Source: UBA4615 sp044368415
GTDB lineage: Bacteria > Pseudomonadota > Gammaproteobacteria > Burkholderiales > Burkholderiaceae_E
Reading direction: 5' to 3'
Assembly: GCA_044368415.1 (NCBI GenBank)
Contig: JBIPLJ010000004.1
Span: 1 to 64,000 of the forward strand
Length of the DNA: 64,000 bases
This document shows positions 23,976-33,229 of this stretch, piece after piece. Position 1 is the stretch's first letter, and the number at the start of each line of letters is the position of its first letter. The notes under the pieces are model-generated. The model searched no databases, was not told the origin of the DNA, and saw only the letters and a list, made by a program, of their open reading frames with translations. The translations under genes were made by a program, and so were the position numbers.

Positions 23976-24718
23976 CGTGCGGCCCACAGGCGCTCGAAGG
24001 TCGCCGCGTCGATCGGCTCGAAACGCAGCGTGTCGCCCTCGTTCATCAGCGCCGGTGGCATGCGCACCGGATCGAACAGCCGTAGCGGACAGCGCCCGAT
24101 CAGGCTCCAGCCGCCCGGTGTGGGGCTCGGGTAGACCGCTGTCTGCAGGCCCGCGATCGCGATGCCGCCCTCGGGGACCCGCGGCCGCGGCGACGCGCGG
24201 CGATCGATCTTCAGCCGCGCATCGAGACCGCCGAGATAGGCGAATCCGGGCATGAAACCGACGACCTCCGCAGTGAAGGTGCAGCCGCTGTGGATCGCGA
24301 CGACCTCGCCGGTGGTGAGCCCCGTGGCGGCGGCGACCTCATCGAGGTCCGGGGCCATCGCCGGGTCGTAGCAGGCCGGCAGCACCACCTGCCCGCCCGC
24401 CGGCGCCTGCCAGCCGAGGGCCTCGGACGCGGTCGCGCGCAGCCAGTCGAGCGCGGCCTCGCGCTGCCGGCCCCGCGGAATCGATGGGTCGTCGACGGCG
24501 ATGCGCATGGCGAGCGTGCGCACGCCGGCGACCGCTTCGGCGCAGAACGGCTGCGGTGCGGTGCGCAGGCGTGCGGCGAGCGCGCGCGCCGCAACGTTGG
24601 CCTGCGGATGTGAGCCCCAGTCGACCATCACCCAGGCATCGCCGCAGGGCTCGACGCGGATCGGCGCGGCGGGCTGGGGCGGGGACGGCGACGCGGCGGG
24701 CTGGAGGGGACGGGTCAT
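23972..24718 (-). CDS. pxpB: 5-oxoprolinase subunit B (KipI family)
   Basis: A 248-residue protein of the allophanate hydrolase C-terminal/KipI fold. The central motif TFTAEVVGFMPGFAYLGGLD (about 146-165) and the PRVPEGGIAIAG loop are hallmarks. It forms the PxpBC complex that hydrolyses 5-oxoproline together with PxpA. It is the first gene of the leftward pxp unit. The 120 bases between it and the hydrolase gene (24719-24838) hold no gene. The N-terminal 20 residues are Pro/Ala-rich, so an internal start is possible. Confidence 0.93.
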   Translation of the reverse strand: MTRPLQPAASPSPPQPAAPIRVEPCGDAWVMVDWGSHPQANVAARALAARLRTAPQPFCAEAVAGVRTLAMRIAVDDPSIPRGRQREAALDWLRATASEALGWQAPAGGQVVLPACYDPAMAPDLDEVAAATGLTTGEVVAIHSGCTFTAEVVGFMPGFAYLGGLDARLKIDRRASPRPRVPEGGIAIAGLQTAVYPSPTPGGWSLIGRCPLRLFDPVRMPPALMNEGDTLRFEPIDAATFERLWAAR

Positions 24719-24838
24719 CGGCGGCGGATCATCGGAGGTGGGGCGGATCGTGGCGGTGCACGCTCCCGCGAAAGCGTCACCCCCGAGTATCGCGCGGCCG
24801 GGCGCGGCAACGTTCCGCGCTCGAGGACCCGCCCCCGG

Positions 24839-25819
24839 TCAGGCCGGCGCGACGAACCGCGCGACGATCGACGCATGCCGCTGCGGCCAAGCGCGCAGCC
24901 CGCTGTCGTCGTCGTCGAGCACGCTGCGCAGGAAGGCGCCCGTCAGCGCCTGGGTCGCCGTCTTGACCTGCGCGTTGAGCTCCACCCCGCCGGTGCCGGC
25001 GCGGTCGGTGAACATGCTGTGCGAGCCCCCCGCGAACACCGCCAGCGTCTTGCGCGGGCCGCCGACCGCCTCGAACACCGCCACGCGGTCCTCGGCGCCG
25101 CTGTAGTAGCCGGGAATGCGGATGACGTCCTCGGTCGCGGTGACATGCAGACTGGGGATGCGGACCGGCTCGAGGATACGGCGCGGCGAGGCCTCGCCGT
25201 AGAACGGCGGCGCCGAGATGACGATCGCGGCGCGCAGCCGCGGCTCCTGCAGGTCGACCACGCGCCCGGCGCGTTCGACCCGCGCCCCCGCCGCCAGCAG
25301 CGCGGTGTTCGCGCCGTACGAATGGCCGGCGGCGACGATGCGCCGCGCGTCGATGCGATCGCCGAGCGCATCGGCCAGCAGCGTGTCGAGGGCGAAGCGC
25401 AGGTCGTGCACACGGGCGATCGCCTCGGACGCCTGCGCGGCCTCCTGCAGCCGCCCGACCAGCGCAAACGGGCTGCCGGCGCCCCAGAGGCTGCGGTCGC
25501 TGCCGACGTGCTGCAGGTGCAGGCTGGCCACGCCCTCGCTCGCCCAGTGGCTGCCGAGGTAGCTGTAGCCGCGTCGCGAGCCGCCGATGCCGTGCGAGAA
25601 CACCGCCAGCGGCACCGGCCGATCGGGGGTCGCGCCGCGCGGCAGGTACAGGCGCACTGGCACCGGCCGCCCGCGCGCGGCGTCGACCCAGTCGAGGTCG
25701 ATCGCGTTGAACGCGCGCTCCTGGGCGCGGAGTGGGCGCGCACCGGGCACGGCGAGGACGGCGCCGAGGGCGGTCGCGCTCGAGGCGGTAAGGAGGAAGG
25801 CGCGGCGTCGAAGGAACAT
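24839..25819 (-). CDS. Exported alpha/beta hydrolase (dienelactone-hydrolase/PAF-AH-like)
   Basis: A 326-residue protein. The N-terminus MFLRRRAFLLTASSATALGA looks like a twin-arginine (Tat) signal, cleaved after RAQ near residue 33. The mature part has the alpha/beta hydrolase fold: oxyanion strand LAVFSHGIGGSRRGYSYLG, nucleophile Ser 167 in AAGHSYGAN, and a late GGSHSMF that should hold the catalytic His. Such proteins are often annotated as dienelactone hydrolases or chlorophyllase/platelet-activating-factor acetylhydrolase-like; the ester substrate is unknown. It is divergent from msrA, with 152 bases between the starts. Confidence 0.8.
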   Translation of the reverse strand: MFLRRRAFLLTASSATALGAVLAVPGARPLRAQERAFNAIDLDWVDAARGRPVPVRLYLPRGATPDRPVPLAVFSHGIGGSRRGYSYLGSHWASEGVASLHLQHVGSDRSLWGAGSPFALVGRLQEAAQASEAIARVHDLRFALDTLLADALGDRIDARRIVAAGHSYGANTALLAAGARVERAGRVVDLQEPRLRAAIVISAPPFYGEASPRRILEPVRIPSLHVTATEDVIRIPGYYSGAEDRVAVFEAVGGPRKTLAVFAGGSHSMFTDRAGTGGVELNAQVKTATQALTGAFLRSVLDDDDSGLRAWPQRHASIVARFVAPA

Positions 25820-25971
25820 AGAGGACTCCGGAAAATCACCGATGGGTCGCACCACCAGAGCGAGCCTGACTGTACCCGTGCGGCACCGCTGGTTCGGTGC
25901 CCCGCAGATCGCTGCCTGAAAGGCCGACCCGAGCGGTGCGACCACGAGTCGGCCAACAGGAAGGAGTTGCA

Positions 25972-26646
25972 ATGGACCGCCCCAGCCCGAGTACCGTCTT
26001 CGGACCGGCCCGTCGCCGCGCCGCTGCGCTCGCTGCGATGCTCGGACTCGCCGCCGTCGGGCTGCCGGCGCTCGCCCAAAAGCCGGCTCCGGCCTCCGCT
26101 GCGACGCCCGCCCCTGCCACCACCACCGCGCGCGCCACCTTCGCCGGCGGCTGCTTCTGGTGTGTCGAGTCGGACTTCGACAAGGTGCCCGGCGTGCTCT
26201 CGACCACCTCGGGCTACATCGGCGGCAATACGCCGAATCCGACCTACGAGCAGGTGGCCCGCAAGACGACCGGGCATGCCGAGGCGGTCGAGATCGTCTT
26301 CGACCCGTCCAAAGTGAGCTACGAGACGCTGCTGGCCAAGTACTGGCGCAGCATCGACCCGACCACCGTCGACCGCCAGTTCTGCGACGTCGGCTCGCCG
26401 TACCGCACAGCGATCTTCGCGCACGACGCGGCCCAGCTCGAGGCGGCCCACCGCTCGCTCGCCGAGCTGCAGAAGACCAAACCCTTCGCCGAGCCGATCG
26501 TCACGCGCATCGAGCCGGCCGGGCCGTTCTATCGGGCCGAGGACTACCACCAGGACTACTACCTGAAGAACCCCGTGCGCTACCGCTACTACCGCGCCTC
26601 CTGCGGCCGGGACACGCGACTCGAGACGCTCTGGGGCCGGCACTGA
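25972..26646 (+). CDS. msrA: Peptide-methionine (S)-S-oxide reductase MsrA, exported form
   Basis: A 224-residue protein. Residues 1-36 form a signal peptide ending ALAQ, followed by a Pro/Ala-rich spacer and the MsrA domain. The active-site Cys 61 is in AGGCFWCVESDF, with the YIGG and FCDVGSPYRTAIF segments typical of the family; a late Cys in RASCGRD may be the resolving one. It repairs methionine sulfoxide in periplasmic proteins. A ribosome site (AGGAAGGAG-like) precedes ATG 25972. The gene is transcribed alone, divergent from the hydrolase. Confidence 0.93.
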   Translation: MDRPSPSTVFGPARRRAAALAAMLGLAAVGLPALAQKPAPASAATPAPATTTARATFAGGCFWCVESDFDKVPGVLSTTSGYIGGNTPNPTYEQVARKTTGHAEAVEIVFDPSKVSYETLLAKYWRSIDPTTVDRQFCDVGSPYRTAIFAHDAAQLEAAHRSLAELQKTKPFAEPIVTRIEPAGPFYRAEDYHQDYYLKNPVRYRYYRASCGRDTRLETLWGRH

Positions 26647-26841
26647 GCGGCAGCGCGGCGCAGGTCCCGGACGCAGCGCCCAGGCCGCGCGTCACGGGGC
26701 GCATCACCGCGCGTGACGCGGGGCGTGCACCGGCCCAGCCCGGGCCCACGCGCTAGACTGCGGGTTCGCTAGGCTCCGCCCATCGCAGCGGCCCCCGCCG
26801 CCTGAGCACGACGGCCGGGTCGGCGCCTGGCTCCGGACCCC

Positions 26842-27702
26842 ATGTTCAGCTACCGCCACGCCTTCCACGCCGGCAACCATGCCGACGTCCTCAAGCACGT
26901 CGTGCTGGTGCATCTGCTGCGCCACCTCGTGTCCAAGGACACGCCGTTCTGGGTGATCGACACGCACGCCGGCGCGGGCGTCTACGCGCTCGACGGCGAG
27001 TGGGCCACCAAGCGCAGCGAGTTCGCCGACGGCATCGGTCGCATCTGGGCGCGAGACGGCCTGCCCGAACCGGTCGCCGACTACCTCGCGGTGGTGCGCG
27101 CCGAGAACCCCGACGGCGAGCCGCGCACCTATCCGGGCTCGCCGCTGATCGCGCTGCGCCACCTGCGCGACGTCGACCGACTGCGGCTCTTCGAGCTGCA
27201 CGGCAATGAGGGGGTGGCCCTCGGGCAGAACGTCGGCGCGCTCGGGCGCGATGCGACGCGGCGCACGATCATCGACGCGGCAGACGGCTTCGCGGGCCTG
27301 CGCAAGTGGCTGCCGCCGCCGCCGCGGCGCGCGCTGGTGCTGATCGACCCGTCCTACGAGGACAAGCGCGACTATGCTCGCACGGTCGACACGCTGATCG
27401 ACGCGCTCGGGCGCTTTGCGACCGGCTGCTACGCGATCTGGTATCCGAAGGTGCAGCGACGCGAGCCCGCGGAGATGGTGCGTCGGCTCACCCGGCTGCC
27501 GGATCTGCGCTGGCTGCACGCCACGCTGAGCGTGCGTGCGCCGTCCGAGGACGGGCTCGGGCTGCATGGCAGCGGCATGTTCGTCGTCAACCCGCCATGG
27601 ACGCTCAAGGCCGCGATGGCCGCGACCCTGCCGGTGTTGGCCGAGGTGCTGGCGCAGGACGCGGGCGCCGGCTGGTCGCTGGACACCGGCGGGCCGCAGT
27701 AG
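26842..27702 (+). CDS. rlmJ: 23S rRNA (adenine(2030)-N(6))-methyltransferase RlmJ
   Basis: A 286-residue SAM-dependent methyltransferase of the RlmJ family. The start MFSYRHAFHAGNHADVLKH is nearly invariant, motif I is DTHAGAGVY (40-48), and the catalytic loop is DPSYE (169-173; many relatives have DPPYE). It methylates A2030 of 23S rRNA. The family-typical ending includes GLHGSGMFVVNPPW. The intervening 26647-26841 contains no gene but carries an 8-bp inverted repeat (26688-26695 with 26713-26720). Confidence 0.95.
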   Translation: MFSYRHAFHAGNHADVLKHVVLVHLLRHLVSKDTPFWVIDTHAGAGVYALDGEWATKRSEFADGIGRIWARDGLPEPVADYLAVVRAENPDGEPRTYPGSPLIALRHLRDVDRLRLFELHGNEGVALGQNVGALGRDATRRTIIDAADGFAGLRKWLPPPPRRALVLIDPSYEDKRDYARTVDTLIDALGRFATGCYAIWYPKVQRREPAEMVRRLTRLPDLRWLHATLSVRAPSEDGLGLHGSGMFVVNPPWTLKAAMAATLPVLAEVLAQDAGAGWSLDTGGPQ

Positions 27703-27727
27703 GCGCCCTCAGGGGTCCGCGCCCGGC

Positions 27728-27892
27728 TCATTCCTGCTGGATCCCCGCGTCGCGCATCGCCCGCGAGAAGACGCCGAGCTGATCGCGCACGATGCCGGCG
27801 AGCTCGTTGGGCGTGGTCGGCAGCGGCAGCGGCCCGAGCTTGTCGAACTGTTCGACGACGTCGGGGCGGCGCATCACCACATTGAAGTCGCA
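27728..27892 (-). pseudogene. C-terminal remnant of a Bug/TctC tricarboxylate-binding protein
   Basis: Read leftward, 54 codons end in a stop at 27728-27730. The product shows the shape of the C-terminus of Bug-family periplasmic binding proteins: PDVVEQFDKLG, then TTPNELAGIVRDQLGVFS, then AMRDAGIQQE at the end (usual form ...AEFAAYI..E...W..VVK.AGIK..). No signal peptide or ligand-binding domain exists upstream; the frame closes at about 27893. The parent gene has been deleted. Confidence 0.65.
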
Positions 27893-27956
27893 TCACGCGC
27901 ACTAGAGCGGGTCCGGTACCCGAACGGGTTCGTGACCGCTGCGCGCCAGATGCACG

Positions 27957-27977
27957 GCAGCCCCGATCAGGGGCTGC
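27957..27977. terminator. Stem-loop before the orphan ABC ATPase stop
   Basis: Perfect 8-bp arms GCAGCCCC and GGGGCTGC around a 5-base loop, without a T-run. It lies between the Bug remnant and the stop codon of the leftward ATPase gene, where it could end that transcript. Confidence 0.4.
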
Positions 27978-27981
27978 GTGC

Positions 27982-28605
27982 TCAGTCACCGAGGTCGATC
28001 TCGGCCGACAGCCGCAGGCCGGCCATCGCCTCGGGCCGCTCGAAGTCGGCGACCACCCAGGCGCGCGAGGGATGCGCGGCAGCCTCGGCGAGCAGCACGC
28101 CGAGCGCCTCGCGCGACGGCACATCGAGGGCGGCAAACGGCATGTCGAGCAAGGTCACCGGCGCGCCTCCGGCGAAGGCTGCCACGAGCGCCAGCTTGCG
28201 CCGTGTGCCGGTCGATAGCCGAAACAGCTCCTTGTCGAGGTGCTCGCCGAGCGCAAACGCCTCGACCAGCGTGCGCTCGCGCCGATCGTCCCAGGGCGCG
28301 AGCCTCGCGCGGCGCGCGACGAGCCAATCTCGGGCGCGGCGATCGTCGTCGGCGGGGTGCGAGGCATCGGCGAGCCAGGGCGTGCCGACCTGCGTGCACA
28401 CATGTCCAGAGGCCGGTGGCTGCAAGCCCGCCAGTAGCCGCAGCAGCGTGGTCTTGCCGCGCCCCTCCCCGCCGCGCACCAGGCACAGGCCGGGCCCGAG
28501 CGAAAGCGCGAGGCCCCGGAAGAGCGGCCGCCCGGGGTCGCCCGCGCCGAGGCCTTCGGCGACGAGCAGCACCGGGCCGCGGTCCTGTCGATCGGTGTCG
28601 TCCAT
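27982..28605 (-). CDS. Orphan ABC-type ATPase with degenerate catalytic motifs
   Basis: A 207-residue single nucleotide-binding domain, close in size to CcmA. Walker A is GGEGRGKT (45-52). The signature is LSTGTRRKL (130-138) instead of LSGGQ. After the Walker B strand VTLLD (150-154), the catalytic Glu is replaced by Met (LLDMP). No permease gene is adjacent. It may bind nucleotide but hydrolyse slowly, or it may belong to a transporter encoded elsewhere. The flanks are the Bug remnant on one side and the large lipoprotein gene on the other, both leftward. Confidence 0.7.
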   Translation of the reverse strand: MDDTDRQDRGPVLLVAEGLGAGDPGRPLFRGLALSLGPGLCLVRGGEGRGKTTLLRLLAGLQPPASGHVCTQVGTPWLADASHPADDDRRARDWLVARRARLAPWDDRRERTLVEAFALGEHLDKELFRLSTGTRRKLALVAAFAGGAPVTLLDMPFAALDVPSREALGVLLAEAAAHPSRAWVVADFERPEAMAGLRLSAEIDLGD

Positions 28606-28646
28606 GCCGCGATCCTATCGCGGCCCGGGACGCGCCCCGCCCTGCG

Positions 28647-31232
28647 TCAGCGGAAGGTCTTGTTCTGCGTGTAGACGTAGACCCGAACGTTCTTGTCGGT
28701 GTAGGTCCGCGTCCAGATCTCGCGGTCGAGCGCCGCGTGCGTGCCCGCGCCCGGCCCGCTGCCCAGGCAGGCCCGGGACAGTCCGCTGGTGCCGAGCATC
28801 CGCTTGGCGATCGCGCGATCCTCGAATGAGCGGGTCCCCCGGCCGATGCCGATCGTCTCGTTCGATACCATGGCCGCGCCGATCGTCGTGCAGTCAACGC
28901 CGCCGGGCTCGTTGGCGAACGCCCCGTTCAACCAGTAGAAGTTGGTACCGGGCGTGGCGTCCAGGTCGCCTGCGAGGTCCGCATCCGACGACCACAGCCC
29001 GCTGGTGCGATTGTTGGCCTGATTCTCCGCCCAGACCGAAGTCGGCCCGCTCAGGCCCCGCCCGGGCACCGAGCGGTAGACCTCGGAATAGAAGCCGATC
29101 CCATCGGCGCCGAACGCGTTCGGCATGGTGCTCCAGGAGGCGCTGACGCGGGACAGGTCGGCGGCGGTGTCGGCGCCGCCGCCATCGAAGTCGAGGTAGC
29201 GGCCGATGGTGGCGCGATCGAGCAGCGAGACCTTCCTGAGCGCGATCAGGTCGCGCATCGTCGAGACAGGCGGCAGCTCGCCGAGGAAACGGGTGCTCAA
29301 GCGCATCCGGAGCACGCCGGCGGTGTCGATCACATGGAAGGTGACCAGCGGGTTCGACGACAGCGTCTCGATCATCGCCGCGTCGGGCTTGAGCCGTGCG
29401 TAGCGCGGGCCGGTGTTCCAGGCGACGTCGCGGCCGTCGATCGATGCATCGACCGCGCCTGTCATGGGATTGACCTGGTCGCGCAGCGCCTCGACCTCGA
29501 CCGAATAGTTCGGACTGCTCGAATTGGTGGTGCCATTGCCGCAGAAGCCGGTGTTCACGCCGTTGCCGGCCTCGGGCACCGTATCGCCGATCGCCTTCGC
29601 GTCGAGCGCCTGGCGCGCCGCAAGCGACAGCCGCGCGTCGATGGCGAGGTAGTCCTGCGCCGCGGAGCTCGTCGGGCGCTTGAGCACCAGACCGTGCGGG
29701 AAGAAGCCCATCCATTTAGTGCCAGAGGCGTCGAAGCGTCCGGGCCCGGTGACGACCACGCAGCGCACGCTGGTGCGGCCCGCGGTCTGCGCGTTGGCGG
29801 CGACCTGCCAGTACGCGCTGGTGCCGTAACCGGTGGAACTCGTGAGGTCGGTGACCGGGTACTGCACGCTGCCGTCGCTGCCGAAGCTCAGGCGCGGGTC
29901 GAAGGAGAGCCGAAAGCCCGCCTCGATCTGGCTGGTGTTGACGTTGTTGTACGCGGTGCCCCAGGTCGGGAACACCGGCGCGCGCGTGAGGTCGGTGCGG
30001 TGGCTGAGCATCGACTCGACATAGCCGGCGGCCGAGCGGCGGTTGCCGTACAGCTGCCACGAGCCGTCGGCCTGCCGCTCGATGATCTCGGGCGTGGTGT
30101 AGCCGTTACCGTCGACATCGCGGAAGTTCAGATTCACCGCGATGCGCTCGGGCGACTCGGCGATGCGCAGCCGCACCTCGGGCCGCATGAAGGTGGCCCC
30201 GCCGGCGGTGTCAACCGAGGTGGCGTTCAGCGCGCGTGCCCAGCGTGCCATGAAGTCGGTGCCGTTGTGCAGGTAGCCGGGTGCGGCCAGGCCCGCGCAG
30301 TCCGGGTGCAGTGTCGCCGTGGTCTGTGTACGGTTCGTCAGCCGCTGGGCCGCGGGGACGCGGAAGCAGGCGGTGAAGCGCGCGATCAGCTCGTCGAAGC
30401 CCTCGGTGCTGGTGGCGGTGTCGGCGACCTGGGTGATGCGGTCGGTGGCTGCCTTGCCCGCGCGCGCCGCGCTCTTGGGTAGGGTGGAGACGGCGCGCGG
30501 AATGCGTGCCGTCCCCGCGGTGGTTGCCTCAGCGTCGGCGGCGCCAACCGCCATCTTGTTAGCGATGTAGACGGCCTCTTCGCGCACGATGATCTCGACG
30601 TGATCGAGCAGCAGGTCAACGCCTCGCCCGTTCGCCTCGAAGGCGGTGACGAGCGGATCGAAGTCGGCCGGAACGAGGCGCTTGGCCAGCGGGTCGAGCG
30701 CGAAGCGGACCTGCTCAGTCGCGGCGCGTACGGCCTCGGCCGACAGCGCGGCAAGCTGCGAGGTATCGAGATCGGCCGGCAGCGAGGTCGGCCCTGCAAG
30801 CACCGAGATCGCGGTGGTCAGCGGCGTCACGTTCGCCGTACCGCTCTCGGTGAGGCCCGGCAGCAGCGCATAGTGCACAACCTGGCGCTGGCCGAGCTGC
30901 GCGCTCGCCGCCAACTGCACCACCTGCGAACTGGCCTGCAGGCCGGTGAAGGTAAAGCGGCCGGCGGCGTCGGCGGTGGTGACGAGTACCCGGCCGGCAG
31001 CATCGCGCAGCGTCACGGTGGCCTCCGACAGCGGCGCGCCGATGGCGGCCGTGCCGGACAGCGTGATCGACTCGGCCGGCGCCGCTGCGGGCGTTCCGGC
31101 CGCCGCCCGCGCGGCTGCAGCGGGGTCGCCCGCAGTCGGGGTGCCGCCCCCGCCACCGCAGGCGCAGAGCAGCAGGGCCACGAGCGCTGGCGCAGACAGC
31201 GTGCGGGGTGAGATCGGGGTCGGCATGGTCAC
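28647..31232 (-). CDS. Large lipoprotein with an N-terminal carboxypeptidase-regulatory-like domain
   Basis: An 861-residue protein. The N-terminus has a lipoprotein signal ending LLLCAC, then a Gly run and an Ala/Pro-rich linker, so it is probably anchored in the outer membrane. Residues about 55-115 form a beta-sandwich like carboxypeptidase regulatory or SpaA-type domains (SGTAAIGAPLSEATVTLRD). The long remainder has no recognisable enzyme motif; it is rich in Thr, Ser, Asn and has paired cysteines. Its size, anchor and position 108 bases downstream of an outer-membrane barrel gene on the same strand suggest a surface or envelope role. Function unknown. Confidence 0.7.
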   Translation of the reverse strand: MTMPTPISPRTLSAPALVALLLCACGGGGGTPTAGDPAAAARAAAGTPAAAPAESITLSGTAAIGAPLSEATVTLRDAAGRVLVTTADAAGRFTFTGLQASSQVVQLAASAQLGQRQVVHYALLPGLTESGTANVTPLTTAISVLAGPTSLPADLDTSQLAALSAEAVRAATEQVRFALDPLAKRLVPADFDPLVTAFEANGRGVDLLLDHVEIIVREEAVYIANKMAVGAADAEATTAGTARIPRAVSTLPKSAARAGKAATDRITQVADTATSTEGFDELIARFTACFRVPAAQRLTNRTQTTATLHPDCAGLAAPGYLHNGTDFMARWARALNATSVDTAGGATFMRPEVRLRIAESPERIAVNLNFRDVDGNGYTTPEIIERQADGSWQLYGNRRSAAGYVESMLSHRTDLTRAPVFPTWGTAYNNVNTSQIEAGFRLSFDPRLSFGSDGSVQYPVTDLTSSTGYGTSAYWQVAANAQTAGRTSVRCVVVTGPGRFDASGTKWMGFFPHGLVLKRPTSSAAQDYLAIDARLSLAARQALDAKAIGDTVPEAGNGVNTGFCGNGTTNSSSPNYSVEVEALRDQVNPMTGAVDASIDGRDVAWNTGPRYARLKPDAAMIETLSSNPLVTFHVIDTAGVLRMRLSTRFLGELPPVSTMRDLIALRKVSLLDRATIGRYLDFDGGGADTAADLSRVSASWSTMPNAFGADGIGFYSEVYRSVPGRGLSGPTSVWAENQANNRTSGLWSSDADLAGDLDATPGTNFYWLNGAFANEPGGVDCTTIGAAMVSNETIGIGRGTRSFEDRAIAKRMLGTSGLSRACLGSGPGAGTHAALDREIWTRTYTDKNVRVYVYTQNKTFR

Positions 31233-31340
31233 ATCCGGGTCGATGGCGTGGCCGGACTCTCCCTCTGCGTGGCCACCGATCCGGGCGTCGGCGAGCGCTG
31301 CGGGCGGGTCGGGCCGACCAGCGGCCCCTGCACCGCAGCG

Positions 31341-33041
31341 CTAGAAGCTCGCGCGCGTCTTCACCAGGAACTGGACCTTCTTCACGCTCGAATCGCCGCC
31401 GAGCGGGAACGCGAGGTCGACATGCAGCACGCTGCTGACCGCGGAGCGCACGCTGAAGATCCTCAGACCGAACCCCGCGTCCGCCAGCCAGCGCTCGGAT
31501 TCAGGCCCGGCGTTCGGACCGCCCCAGGCCCGGCCGACGTCGACGAAGCCCGCGCCACCGACGCGGAACAGGCGAAAGACATAGAGGTCGGAGTACAACC
31601 GCTCCTCGAGCGTCAGCAGCGCACGCCGCGTGCCGGTCTGGTAGCGCAGCGGATAACCGCGCAGGCCGTTGTCGCCACCCAACGTCAGCACGTCGAGCGG
31701 CCCGGGATGGGTCAGCAGGTCGCCCGACAGGCCGGCGTAGAACAGCCAGCGCCGCCCCTGCGGCAGGAAGTACTGCAGCAGCCCGCCGAGCCGCTGGCGC
31801 TCGATCGCGCTGTCGGCGTAGCGGCCCTCGAGCTTGACTGACGCGAGCATCGTCTGGCTCGGGCCGGGCTCGAATCCGCGCGAGACGCTCGCCGCGTAGA
31901 GCAGCGCGTCGCGCGTGGAGCCGAAGGCCTGCGAGGCGTAGCCGATCTGCACCGCGGTCTGCAGGCCCATCGACAGGAACTCCGGGCGGCCCATCTGGTT
32001 CCGATTGCGCGACGTGACGATGCGATCTTCGATCATCTCCATCCGCAGGAACGGCGCGACCAGCGTCTCGTCGGCGGGCAGGACTGGCGGCGGCACGAAA
32101 CCGGGCTCCGCTGCCCAGGTATCGCGCAGCATCGATACACCGGCCGACCAGCGCCTCACCCACCCGTCGACCAGGCCCTCGGACAGCCCGCCGAAGGCCT
32201 CCATGCGGTCCTCGCCGCGTCGATAGCGCGCGACGACCTCGCCCGAGCGGTAGAGCGGGTCGATGCGGTCATCGAAGGACGCGGTGATGCCGGCGGCCCA
32301 GCGTGCGTCGAGCTCGTGGAATGGCCGCACGAGGCGCGTCGCCAAGCGGCTGCCGTCGCTGTTGTTCGCCTGCAGGACCGAGGCCGATACCGTGCTGCCG
32401 AAGAGCCGATCGCCGCCGATCGCGAACTCGTTGCCGGAGCGGTCGACGTTGCTGTAGCGACCGAACGAGATGCCCAGGCCGGTACCGAGCAGGTTGTACT
32501 CACGCAGCGCGAAGGACGTGCTGTTCGAGCCGCCCGCGCGGCTCGCCGATAACCCGGGATCGAAGCTCCAGGTGTCCCGAGTGACGACCTCGACATCGAC
32601 CACACCCTCGTTGACCGCGACCGGCCGGATCGACACGTCGAAGAGCAAGCGTGTCGCCCGCAGCACGCGCTCGGTCTCCTCGAGGCGCTTGACAGAGACC
32701 TGCTCGCCGGTGCGAAACAGCAACGAGCGCTCGATCACCCAGGGACGCGTGCTGATGTGCAGCGCGTTGGCCGCGCGGAAGATCAGGTTGGACTCGGCGG
32801 GGTCCGAGGTGTCGAAGACGTCGAGCGCGCGGACGCGGATAGTGCCGATGCGGGCGCCGGCGGCCTCGAGTTCGGCGAAGCCGGGCAGCGGCGCGGCCGG
32901 CGACTGCGCCCGGGCAGCGGTGGCGACGAGCGCGGCCGCGACCATGGCCGCCATCGCGGACGCCCGCAGCGACACCACGCCCTGCCGCGCACGACCCCGA
33001 TGCCGCCGAGCGCGCCTCACTGTGTCCCACGTTCTCTGCAT
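31341..33041 (-). CDS. Omp85/BamA-TamA-like outer-membrane barrel protein
   Basis: A 566-residue protein. A basic N-region and hydrophobic core ending ATAARAQS form a signal peptide. Residues about 60-145 resemble a POTRA domain, and the rest is a 16-strand-type beta-barrel ending in Phe (KTRASF). The LGGDNGLRGYPLR segment matches the conserved (V/I/L)RGY/F tip of the L6 loop of Omp85 proteins. These proteins insert or secrete other proteins across the outer membrane. Only one POTRA is evident, so it is neither BamA nor a full TamA; it is closer to the short BamA/TamA-family barrels or two-partner translocators. The start is uncertain: 33041 gives an unusually long Arg-rich N-region and a Met at about 32954 would be more normal. 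Confidence 0.75.
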   Translation of the reverse strand: MQRTWDTVRRARRHRGRARQGVVSLRASAMAAMVAAALVATAARAQSPAAPLPGFAELEAAGARIGTIRVRALDVFDTSDPAESNLIFRAANALHISTRPWVIERSLLFRTGEQVSVKRLEETERVLRATRLLFDVSIRPVAVNEGVVDVEVVTRDTWSFDPGLSASRAGGSNSTSFALREYNLLGTGLGISFGRYSNVDRSGNEFAIGGDRLFGSTVSASVLQANNSDGSRLATRLVRPFHELDARWAAGITASFDDRIDPLYRSGEVVARYRRGEDRMEAFGGLSEGLVDGWVRRWSAGVSMLRDTWAAEPGFVPPPVLPADETLVAPFLRMEMIEDRIVTSRNRNQMGRPEFLSMGLQTAVQIGYASQAFGSTRDALLYAASVSRGFEPGPSQTMLASVKLEGRYADSAIERQRLGGLLQYFLPQGRRWLFYAGLSGDLLTHPGPLDVLTLGGDNGLRGYPLRYQTGTRRALLTLEERLYSDLYVFRLFRVGGAGFVDVGRAWGGPNAGPESERWLADAGFGLRIFSVRSAVSSVLHVDLAFPLGGDSSVKKVQFLVKTRASF

Positions 33042-33229
33042 GTGGCGTCACGGTACCCGCCGCGCCCCCAGTGGGCAAACGAACGCACACGCCGGATGCA
33101 GGCGCGCGACGGCCCCGAGGTGCAGAACTACTGCCCGATGGTGCAGCAGGCCGTCCGGCGAGGCCCGTGCGTGGCAGCATCTCCTGTGTTCGCCGTGCCG
33201 ACGGACGCCCTGACGAGTCGGAGACCCGG

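Noticed and set aside
26688..26720. An intrinsic terminator between msrA and rlmJ
   Set aside because: The 8-bp arms enclose a 17-base loop and no T-run follows; too weak to call.
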